Shown here piece by piece: positions 18,645 to 25,946 of a stretch of DNA of 54,102 nt (position 1 is its first letter; every line of letters begins with the position of its first letter). Origin of the DNA: Magnetococcales bacterium (GTDB lineage: Bacteria; Pseudomonadota; Magnetococcia; Magnetococcales; Magnetaquicoccaceae). Made by a program: the position numbers and the translations under genes. Where the stretch lies: assembly GCA_011089965.1 (NCBI GenBank), contig JAANAU010000023.1, positions 1 to 54,102 on the forward strand, read 5' to 3'. The notes beneath the pieces were generated by a model. It searched no databases and was not told where the DNA came from. It saw only the letters and a program-made list of their open reading frames with translations.

Positions 18645-19934
18645 ATGTCCAAGGGTTGGCGAAACAATCTCATTTTGGCTGCGGTCGTGGCTTTGGCCGG
18701 AGGTGGACTCTGGTTGCTGGACTCCCGGGAGAAGGCCAAAGAAGAGGCAGACAAACAGGCGCGTCTCCTCTCGACACTCAAGGCGGATGCTATACGCGCC
18801 GTGGAGTTTCAGGATGGCGCAGGCACGCAGCTCACCTTGACCAAAGAGGGGGAGGGGAAGTGGCAGATCACGGCTCCGACCAAACTGCGCACCCAGACCT
18901 CTGCCGTGCAGGGTCTTTTGGATCTGATGCAAAAAAACTATGAGAAAAAGGTCGCGGAGAGTTGGACCGATCCGGTTCCATACGGATTGGCCACGCCCGC
19001 AGCCCGGATGCAGCTCACCGATGGCTCAGGCGGCAAGGCTCTGTTTCTGATCGGGGGGGCCGCCCCGGCCAATGCCCAGAAACGCTATGTCAGTCTGGGA
19101 GAAAAGGGACCAGTGGTGTTGATGGCGCAAAGTGATCTGTCCAGGGTCATGCAACGGGCCGAAGATCTGCGTGACAAACGGTTGGCCATGACCAACTCCC
19201 AGGATCTGACCCGTATTCGACTCATCCAATCACCCGGTCAGGAGCTTGCGATTCAGAAGGACAAAGAGGGTGGATGGCACCTGGAGACCCCGTTTCAGGA
19301 TCAGGCCGATCCCAATCGCATCAGTGCCTGGATCTTTGCGCTCACCGGCACTCAGGGTACGGCTTTTCAGCCTGTCACCGGTCCGGTGGCCAGCAAAAGT
19401 GGAGAAAAACCGGAAGAGTGGCGGGTTGAGTTGACCCCAACCCAGGGCGATCCGGAGACCATCATCATTCAGCGCCTGGGTGAAGAGCTGGTGAGTCAGC
19501 GCCCGGGTGAGCCGGACCGGATGGTGCTCCCCAAATATCTTGCCGAAGAGCTGAACAAGAACGCTTTGGAGTTGGTGGCCATGCGGCCTGTCAGCGCCAG
19601 GAACGGTCTGGAGGCACTGCGTCTGGAGATGGCAGGGAAAACCCTGCACGCCGAAAAACAGGCCGGCAAGTGGCCAAAAAACGAATGGGGCGAGATCGAA
19701 GAGATGTTGATGCGCGATGCCCATCGGGGCGTTGCCCGTCTCACCTCGGCCACTCCCTGGGTGACCGTGACCCATGGTACTGGGGACCAGGCCCGGACAT
19801 TGACGCTCCACCAGGTTGAAAAGTCCCTGATCGTCTCTCCGCCGGATCGTCCGGTTTCTCTGGAGTTGACGCCCTTGCAGGCCGAAACCCTGCAAAAGGC
19901 CATTACTGCTTTGTTGGCACCACCCTCCACCTGA
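18645..19934 (+). CDS. DUF4340 domain protein, exported/anchored
   Basis: 429 residues with a single N-terminal hydrophobic anchor (about 7-24) ahead of a hydrophilic, beta-rich body. A clear AAAGAGGAGG ribosome binding site stands before ATG 18645. Its repeating pattern (AIRAVEFQDGAGTQLTLTKEGEGKWQIT in two parts, then similar later segments such as GWHLETPF) is typical of DUF4340. This family regularly follows gldG-like genes. Function unknown; a periplasmic partner of the ABC complex is the likely role. Last gene of the cluster; 61 bp separate it from the next ORF. Confidence 0.85.
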   Translation: MSKGWRNNLILAAVVALAGGGLWLLDSREKAKEEADKQARLLSTLKADAIRAVEFQDGAGTQLTLTKEGEGKWQITAPTKLRTQTSAVQGLLDLMQKNYEKKVAESWTDPVPYGLATPAARMQLTDGSGGKALFLIGGAAPANAQKRYVSLGEKGPVVLMAQSDLSRVMQRAEDLRDKRLAMTNSQDLTRIRLIQSPGQELAIQKDKEGGWHLETPFQDQADPNRISAWIFALTGTQGTAFQPVTGPVASKSGEKPEEWRVELTPTQGDPETIIIQRLGEELVSQRPGEPDRMVLPKYLAEELNKNALELVAMRPVSARNGLEALRLEMAGKTLHAEKQAGKWPKNEWGEIEEMLMRDAHRGVARLTSATPWVTVTHGTGDQARTLTLHQVEKSLIVSPPDRPVSLELTPLQAETLQKAITALLAPPST

Positions 19935-19995
19935 TTCGGGAGTCCAGCAAAATCTCTTATCCTGGCGCAGTTTCCGGACGAAAAGGGTCTCACAC

Positions 19996-20541
19996 ATGGA
20001 TGGACCCCAAGCCGAGGAATGGAGCCTGACCACAATGAAAAAAGATCCCAAGCTGGATGCCTGGATCGCTTTGGACGATTATATCTTGAATGGTACACGC
20101 AAACCCAAAAGTCGGATCGTACATCAGATTGGCAAGCATCCCGCGCCTTTGCCAGACACCTGGGTCAACTATGAGGATTATCTCCTGCACGGGGTGCGGA
20201 AAAAACATGTCATTCCTGAAGACGAAGCCTTCATCGACCCTTTGAAACCGCCACCGCCCCCTCAGGAGGTGCCGGAAGAGGCGTATCTGACCCTGTTCGA
20301 TGCCTTGCAGGAGATCTGGGCCGTCCCTTCGAGCCGAGGTGCGGTCTTTTCCCGACTGACCATGATGGGCATGGCCGATCTGGCCGACTGGCAGGAGGGA
20401 CGCATCACCGAAAGTGAATTCAAACGGCGTCAGAGTGCCATTGAAGAGATCCGTCTGCACTATGCCGTACGTGCCGAAGAGGCCACCGAATGGTTTTTGA
20501 ACCAAAGATTGCGTCTGTTTGAGACCCTGCCCAACGCTTGA
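19996..20541 (+). CDS. Unrecognised soluble protein with internal repeat
   Basis: 181 residues, no signal or membrane segment. Residues 21-36 and 54-69 are two versions of one motif: D-x-W-x4-[DE]-D-Y-x-L-x-G-x-R-K (DAWIALDDYILNGTRK and DTWVNYEDYLLHGVRK), 10 of 16 identical. A proline run (PPPPP) separates them from a helical C-terminal domain. ATG 19996 is chosen for the AAAAGGG 8 bp upstream; a second ATG at 20035 is possible. It overlaps the reading region of the next ORF closely. No function assigned. Confidence 0.7.
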   Translation: MDGPQAEEWSLTTMKKDPKLDAWIALDDYILNGTRKPKSRIVHQIGKHPAPLPDTWVNYEDYLLHGVRKKHVIPEDEAFIDPLKPPPPPQEVPEEAYLTLFDALQEIWAVPSSRGAVFSRLTMMGMADLADWQEGRITESEFKRRQSAIEEIRLHYAVRAEEATEWFLNQRLRLFETLPNA

Positions 20542-20564
20542 ACCTTTTGCCAACGGGGTGCTGC

Positions 20565-21005
20565 ATGAAAGTCGACTGGCCGCAACAGGCTGAGAAACTC
20601 AAGGATATGTTGGTCAATGGGGAAGATTTCTCCGCAACCTACAACTTTTTTTTCAACCAGTTCGGAGAAAATCTCGACTTTCTGCGCACCTCGAAAGATT
20701 TGACTCATCCGGCGCTGCGCGCTTTGGTTATTGAGATGCTGGAGCAACGGTTCAAGTGCAAAAAGGAGAAGATCAACACCATGTTCCGGCGTTCACGCCT
20801 GGCTCCGGATCTGGTACATGGTTTTTTCCAGATGCCCGGGGGTGGTACGGGTATGGTCATCTATTTCGGGTCGGTCAACAAGGGGATGTTGGCCATACCA
20901 CGGCGCGACGGATCCAGCATTGTGGATTATTTTCGTTTCACCACCATTGCCGTGACTGAGGACAACTTGACCCTGATGCCTGGAGATCCTTCACGGATTC
21001 ACTGA
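20565..21005 (+). CDS. Unrecognised small soluble protein
   Basis: 146 residues from ATG 20565 (24 bp after the previous stop); an upstream TTG start overlapping the previous stop is possible. It shows a helical N-terminal half and a beta-rich C-terminal half (GGGTGMVIYFGSVNKGMLAIPR). No motif I can name. Cotranscription with the preceding repeat protein is likely from spacing. It ends 11 bp before the convergent methyltransferase-glycosyltransferase gene. Confidence 0.65.
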   Translation: MKVDWPQQAEKLKDMLVNGEDFSATYNFFFNQFGENLDFLRTSKDLTHPALRALVIEMLEQRFKCKKEKINTMFRRSRLAPDLVHGFFQMPGGGTGMVIYFGSVNKGMLAIPRRDGSSIVDYFRFTTIAVTEDNLTLMPGDPSRIH

Positions 21006-21016
21006 GGAGGTTGGAT

Positions 21017-23134
21017 TCACGACGGCTCCAGCCACCATTGGGTGGTTTCCGAGATCGCCTCGTTGTTGGCGTACAGCGACAGAAAGCGATACTCTCTGGA
21101 CAAGGTGCGGAACTGTTCCATATTGCCTGAGGTGAACATGTAGTTGTTGATGTCAAAGTGATGAAACCGTCCAAGCCGGGGTTGGGCATGCCGCAAGAGA
21201 TGCCAGCGTGCCAAGGTCAAAGCCACCTGATCGATGAAATCGGAAACCAGACCCCGGCTCATCACCCGCACGATATAGAGCCTTAGAAAAGCGGCCATCC
21301 GTTTGGCCAGTGGCGTAGGATGGAACAGGGTCATATTGGCGACGAAACGGTCCGCAATGGTCATGGTGGCCCGATTTTCGTTGAAGACCACGTCGAAACC
21401 GGCACAGCGATCCAGCATCTCCCGGATGCCACGGGTCAGAATCAGATCCACATCCGTACACAAGACCGGTACGGCGAATGTGTCCAGCAGCGTTTCCAAC
21501 AGCACGAAGCGCATGCATCCATAATAGCGATAGTCCACGATGGGTGGTTGGGGATCATGGCCGCATACCATCAGGCGCTCATCCCGGATGCCAAGAGAAC
21601 GGACCAACGAACACAACCGTTCCCCGCCTCCGATGATGCAGAGTACGATCCAACCGTTCATATCGGATTTGGCCAACAGCCCTTCGACATACACTTTGGC
21701 ATATTTGGTGAAGTATTTTTCATCCATGGCGGCCAGAAACAGCAGTTCCACCCCGTGTTGTGCGGCGCGCGCGCGCCAGGTGGCCAAGGGAACCTCCTGG
21801 CCATCTCCATCGACCCACAACAGATTTGGCCAGGGTATGACCGGCGGCTGCGGATCCAACACCACCTCCAGATCCATGGCCACCAGCAACTCCTTGAAGC
21901 GGTGGTTGGTTTTGAGCATGGCGGGATCCAAACCTTCCAACAGGTAACCGTCATATTGACGGCCGGCATGCAGAAGATTCTGCAACTGCCCGGTACGCTC
22001 CGGCGAGATGTCGGCAAACAGAATCAACGCGCTGATGGCATGATAGAGATTCTGCAAATGCAGGACGCACTCGGAGACGGTTTGCGGATCGCTGGCAGCC
22101 TGTGTCACCTTGGCATCGATTTCGGCTTCAGAAAAATGGACCTCCCGGGTTACCAGAGCCACATGGGCTTCGTGATGCTGGGGATTGAGGCTCAACAGGG
22201 TCGAACCGAACCGATCAACCTGATCCGGTCGATTCAGGATGCCGTTGACGCGCAATGCCATCTCCAACACCGGCTGACTGTTGGGGTAACAGACCGTGGC
22301 CAGAAAATCGATCACCCGTGCGGCCTCGTGCCACGCACTCCGTGCCACGGCGTCGTTGAACCGTTCCAATAAAAATGTTGAGTGGGTCTCCCGCGCCTCG
22401 GGCTGTTCCTGCCATCCCTGCATGGCCCGTTTCACACGCCACTCCTGGATCGAGGGGAGCGTGGTCAACCGGGTTTGCAAGGTCAGCAGCAACCCGGTAT
22501 CTTCGTAATCCCGGAACCGTCCTTCATCGGTCAACAGTCGCTCACAGGCAGCCAATTCGGCATGCGCGGCCTGCATGGCGGCTCGGGCCAGCTCCTGACC
22601 TGCGGGTGAGCGGGCACAGATCATGATGGCCAATGCGGGATGGCCGAGCAGCACCACATGCACCCCGCCAGGAATGGCATGCAACTCATCCGGAGTCCAG
22701 AGATGCACCCGGTGATTGAACGGACGTTCGGCCCAAACCGTGGCATGCCACTCCCCGAGCGGCAGTGAGATCAGTACATACTCCATTCTGGTCAACAATC
22801 GGTTCACCACGGCCACGGCTTGGGGCAGGCTCATCCGATCCAGCACCTCTCCCAGCAGTGCCACGCCACCATCCGGAATCAGAGTCAGATCCAGACATTG
22901 CACATCGGCAATGTACACAGAATCATACAATCCATTCAGACAGGCCGATTCCACCTCCGGTCCCCAGATCTCGACGGCGCTCCAGGGGGTTTGCGGCAGC
23001 AATTCGCGCATCAGTCGGGCATGACTTCCGCTGCCTGCTCCGATATCCACGACAGCCGTCAGTGGTCGGGCACGCTCCAGATTGCACAAGGTCAATGCCA
23101 TGAGGTTCCGTCCCTCATACAGTTCCAAAGCCAT
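21017..23134 (-). CDS. Methyltransferase-glycosyltransferase fusion protein
   Basis: 705 residues from ATG 23134, preferred over the ATG 18 bp upstream because GGGGAG lies 6 bp before it. Residues about 25-190 form a SAM methyltransferase fold with VVDIGAGSGSHARLM. A helical middle of about 250 residues follows. The C-terminal part (about 430-690) resembles nucleotide-diphospho-sugar transferases: YYGCMRFVLLETLLD, the acidic DVD in CTDVDLILTRG (D561 and D563), and DFIDQVAL. No signal peptide. No sugar-nucleotide or polysaccharide genes are near, so the acceptor is unknown. An RNA, protein or glycan modifier is possible. Confidence 0.7.
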   Translation of the reverse strand: MALELYEGRNLMALTLCNLERARPLTAVVDIGAGSGSHARLMRELLPQTPWSAVEIWGPEVESACLNGLYDSVYIADVQCLDLTLIPDGGVALLGEVLDRMSLPQAVAVVNRLLTRMEYVLISLPLGEWHATVWAERPFNHRVHLWTPDELHAIPGGVHVVLLGHPALAIMICARSPAGQELARAAMQAAHAELAACERLLTDEGRFRDYEDTGLLLTLQTRLTTLPSIQEWRVKRAMQGWQEQPEARETHSTFLLERFNDAVARSAWHEAARVIDFLATVCYPNSQPVLEMALRVNGILNRPDQVDRFGSTLLSLNPQHHEAHVALVTREVHFSEAEIDAKVTQAASDPQTVSECVLHLQNLYHAISALILFADISPERTGQLQNLLHAGRQYDGYLLEGLDPAMLKTNHRFKELLVAMDLEVVLDPQPPVIPWPNLLWVDGDGQEVPLATWRARAAQHGVELLFLAAMDEKYFTKYAKVYVEGLLAKSDMNGWIVLCIIGGGERLCSLVRSLGIRDERLMVCGHDPQPPIVDYRYYGCMRFVLLETLLDTFAVPVLCTDVDLILTRGIREMLDRCAGFDVVFNENRATMTIADRFVANMTLFHPTPLAKRMAAFLRLYIVRVMSRGLVSDFIDQVALTLARWHLLRHAQPRLGRFHHFDINNYMFTSGNMEQFRTLSREYRFLSLYANNEAISETTQWWLEPS

Positions 23135-23163
23135 GCTGCTCTCCCCAAACAATCCACAGGCTC

Positions 23164-23184
23164 TGTGGATAACTCTGTGGATAA
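23164..23184 (-). promoter_or_regulatory. Pair of perfect DnaA boxes
   Basis: TTATCCACA occurs twice on the minus strand (as TGTGGATAA at 23164-23172 and 23176-23184 on the plus strand), 12 bp apart start to start. Both fall wholly inside the 51-bp gap between the mtaB stop and the start of the methyltransferase-glycosyltransferase gene. A third, inverted partial copy (TCCACAGG) lies at 23153-23160, so TCCACA and TGTGGA could also form a hairpin. DnaA binding is inferred from the consensus. Confidence 0.6.
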
Positions 23185-23185
23185 A

Positions 23186-24505
23186 CTACTGCCAACGACA
23201 GGTTGCCAGCAGACAATGATCTTGCAGATCCACGCCCTGCACCTCTACCGGCACCAGGGCGCCACGCCACTCCTCCCGGCCCGCATCCACCAGCCGCATG
23301 GGCAGGAAACCCGCACTCTTGCCCACAGCCCGTCCCGATTCCAGACTCTCCACCAGAAGCTCTTCCCTGCCACCCACACGGGTACGCAACACCTGTTCCA
23401 GTTGATTCAAACCGGCCTGTCGCAGGCGTGCCGCCCGGGCGCGTATCGTCTCCCCGGGAACCTGAAGCGTCTGGGACCAGGAGGCTGCCAGGGTATCCGA
23501 ACGCACCGAATAGGGAAAGACATGCAGCAAGGCCAATTCCGCTTCAGTGGTCAACTCCAGGGAACGCTCGAATGCTGCTGCGCTTTCCCCAGGAAATCCG
23601 ACGATGAAGTCCGCTCCCAGCACCAGATCCGGACGGGCGGTGCGCACCCGGGCAATCCGTTCCAACACCGCATCCCGGCCTCGTCCCCGCCCCATGCGCC
23701 GCCGCACGTCATCATCCCCGGACTGGATCGACAGATGCAAATGGGGACAAATTCGTTCACAATCAGCCAACAGGGCCACCAATCCGGCATCGATATCCAG
23801 AGGGTCCAGTGAGGAGATGCGCAAACGCCAGCCGGTGGAGATCTCCAGAAGCTGCCGTGCCAATGTGGCCAGGGAGGGATCTCCCGGCAGATCCCGTCCA
23901 TATGCGCCCAAATTGATCCCGGTTACGACCAGTTCCCGGTATCCCGCATCCAGAAACCGACGCGCCTGCTCCACCACCCGTTCCGGGAGCACCGAACGGC
24001 TTGGCCCCCGCAGACGTGGAATCACGCAATAACTGCATGACCGATCACATCCATCCTGAACCTGCAAAAAGGCGCGGGCACGCTCGCCAAAACGGTCCAC
24101 CAACCCCCGTTCCGGTACGCGGGTCAGATCGTTGACATCGCCCACCCGGATGTGTCCATGCTCTCCGTCCGCCCCTGGCAATTGATCCAGCCACTCCCAA
24201 AGTTGACCCTTTTCACCGTTCCCCAGCACCAGATCCACACCCGGCAAGGCCGCAGCCTGTTCCGGGGCATTCTGGGCATAACAGCCGGTCACCACAATGC
24301 GGGCACCGGGATGGTCGCGTCCAGCCTTGCGAATCAACTGTCTGGCCTGACGGTCGCTTTCGCCGGTCACCGAACAGGTGTTGATCACCACCAATTCGGC
24401 CTGCTCTCCGGTATGCGCCAAACGATAGCCGCGTGCGCTGCCTCCCTCTTCGAGCAGTGCGCTCTCGAACTGATTGACACGACACCCCATGGTCAACACC
24501 ATCAT
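23186..24505 (-). CDS. mtaB: tRNA t6A37 methylthiotransferase (MiaB family)
   Basis: 439 residues from ATG 24505, which has GGAAG 4 bp upstream; longer in-frame starts at 24589 and 24649 give an extension without family similarity. The N-terminal domain has the three cluster ligands in MGCRVNQFES, NTCSVTGESDRQ and VTGCYAQ. The radical SAM centre is DGCDRSCSYCVIPRLRG. A TRAM-like tail ends the protein. MtaB adds a methylthio group to t6A at position 37 of ANN-decoding tRNAs using two 4Fe-4S clusters. Divergent from the CCA-transferase homologue. Confidence 0.93.
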   Translation of the reverse strand: MMVLTMGCRVNQFESALLEEGGSARGYRLAHTGEQAELVVINTCSVTGESDRQARQLIRKAGRDHPGARIVVTGCYAQNAPEQAAALPGVDLVLGNGEKGQLWEWLDQLPGADGEHGHIRVGDVNDLTRVPERGLVDRFGERARAFLQVQDGCDRSCSYCVIPRLRGPSRSVLPERVVEQARRFLDAGYRELVVTGINLGAYGRDLPGDPSLATLARQLLEISTGWRLRISSLDPLDIDAGLVALLADCERICPHLHLSIQSGDDDVRRRMGRGRGRDAVLERIARVRTARPDLVLGADFIVGFPGESAAAFERSLELTTEAELALLHVFPYSVRSDTLAASWSQTLQVPGETIRARAARLRQAGLNQLEQVLRTRVGGREELLVESLESGRAVGKSAGFLPMRLVDAGREEWRGALVPVEVQGVDLQDHCLLATCRWQ

Positions 24506-24530
24506 GGGTCTTCCGGTCTCCCTGGGACCA

Positions 24531-24559
24531 TTGACGTTGGGTGACAACGGGTCTAATGT
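24531..24559 (+). promoter_or_regulatory. Putative promoter for the CCA-transferase homologue
   Basis: TTGACG (24531-24536), 17 bp, TAATGT (24554-24559), 28 bp ahead of ATG 24588. It lies between the chosen starts of the two divergent genes, which supports both start choices. Confidence 0.5.
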
Positions 24560-24587
24560 ATCGGCAGCCAAACTTGACAAGGACCCC

Positions 24588-25946
24588 ATGATCCCATCCT
24601 TTCCTAACGCTTTTGCGCCTTTTATCCGCAGCCTGTTGGACGATGTCAATCGTCTGATCGGGCCGATTCATCTTGTGGGCGAGGCACCCATCTGCGGTCT
24701 TCTGGGCAAACCTTTGCCCAACACCCTGGAACTGCTCGTGGCCCGTCCCTTGACCGAATGTCGCAAGCGGCTGTTGCGCGGCGATCATCCGGATGCCGTC
24801 ATGGGACACAAGCATAACAGCCTGTTGCTTCCGATCAAAGAGTGGAACCATCCCAAGGTGCTGGATATCGGTTCTTTCCGGAACCGACCCAACCATCTGG
24901 CCACCTTGGAAGAGGATCTTTTGCACCGGGATGTCACGGTCAATGCCATGGCCTATACCTGGCCCCATGGTCCGCTGATCGATCCTTTTCATGGGCGTCA
25001 CGATCTGCTGAATGGGGAGATCCGACTGGTCAATGGCGAAGAGACCCTGCGGCTGAATCCTCTGCGCGCCCTGATCTTTTTTCGGTTTGCCATTCAGTTG
25101 AACCGTCCCATGCATGCCGACGATCTGGATCTGGCCATGCAAACCCCTTTGGATGCGGTTCCTCAAGAACTGGTTCGTGCCGAGTTGGATCGAATTCTCT
25201 CTTTGCCGCTTGCGGATGAAGAGACCCAGAACCATCTGCGCATTCTGTTCGCCTCGCCTCTGGTCGATCCGATCCTGCCTCACCTGGCGGCCTTGAAACA
25301 TATGGGCGCAGGTCCAAGCGGTGAAGATACCTGGAAACAGATTCTCGATACCACTCTGGCCATTTCGGCTCCGGCAGATGGCGAGGAGATCTCTCTGTTG
25401 GATCTGCGTTGGGCCATTTTGCTGGGCGGTTTTGGTTTGTCCAAGAGCACATCGCAGGATCTCATGGAGAGCAGCCTGGGACTGGTCAACCGGCGACTGG
25501 ATGCTTTGGAGTTTTCCAAACGCCGTGCCCGCCGCATCCTCAATCTGCTGCGCAACCTGAACAGCACCATCAATCCGACCGACCGGCAACTGAAACGTTA
25601 TCTTCAGGATCACATCCCCATGGAAGGGGTGTTCCGTTTGATCCAGGCCATCACCACGGCCAATCCGCACCTGCCCGAAGAGGCGCGCATCCATGAAGAG
25701 TTGAAATTCCAGGAGATTCGTACCCGCTGTCGCAACCTGAGACAGGCTGAACATCGGGTACGGGCCACGGATCTGGCGTTGTCGGGCGGCGAGATTCTCG
25801 ATATCGTCCGTCTTGCGCCCGGTCCCTGGCTGGGGGAGATGCAGCATAAACTGGTGGACCTGGTGAGCCAGGAACCCCACCGCAACAACAAAAACGAATT
25901 GCGCAACTACGTACGCAACTGGATCGCCCAGCAACGCGAGCTATGA
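24588..25946 (+). CDS. CCA-adding/poly(A) polymerase homologue with degenerate active site
   Basis: 452 residues from ATG 24588 (AAGG upstream). The class II nucleotidyltransferase frame is clear: RDVTVNAMAY (114-123), DPFHGRHDLLNGEIR (132-146) and NPLRALIFFRFA (157-168), then the helical body. The catalytic start is not. Where active enzymes have LVGGAVRD-x-LLG and a DxD, this protein has LVGEAPICGLLG (29-40) and TLEL (46-49), so the GG/RD signature and the first metal-binding Asp are lost. It is full length and has its own promoter, so probably expressed with a non-catalytic or altered role. Its end overlaps the histidine kinase end by 6 bp. Confidence 0.8.
   Translation: MIPSFPNAFAPFIRSLLDDVNRLIGPIHLVGEAPICGLLGKPLPNTLELLVARPLTECRKRLLRGDHPDAVMGHKHNSLLLPIKEWNHPKVLDIGSFRNRPNHLATLEEDLLHRDVTVNAMAYTWPHGPLIDPFHGRHDLLNGEIRLVNGEETLRLNPLRALIFFRFAIQLNRPMHADDLDLAMQTPLDAVPQELVRAELDRILSLPLADEETQNHLRILFASPLVDPILPHLAALKHMGAGPSGEDTWKQILDTTLAISAPADGEEISLLDLRWAILLGGFGLSKSTSQDLMESSLGLVNRRLDALEFSKRRARRILNLLRNLNSTINPTDRQLKRYLQDHIPMEGVFRLIQAITTANPHLPEEARIHEELKFQEIRTRCRNLRQAEHRVRATDLALSGGEILDIVRLAPGPWLGEMQHKLVDLVSQEPHRNNKNELRNYVRNWIAQQREL

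Noticed and set aside
23153-23184. Terminator formed by TCCACA/TGTGGA pairs
   Set aside because: No U run follows; the repeats are better explained as DnaA boxes.
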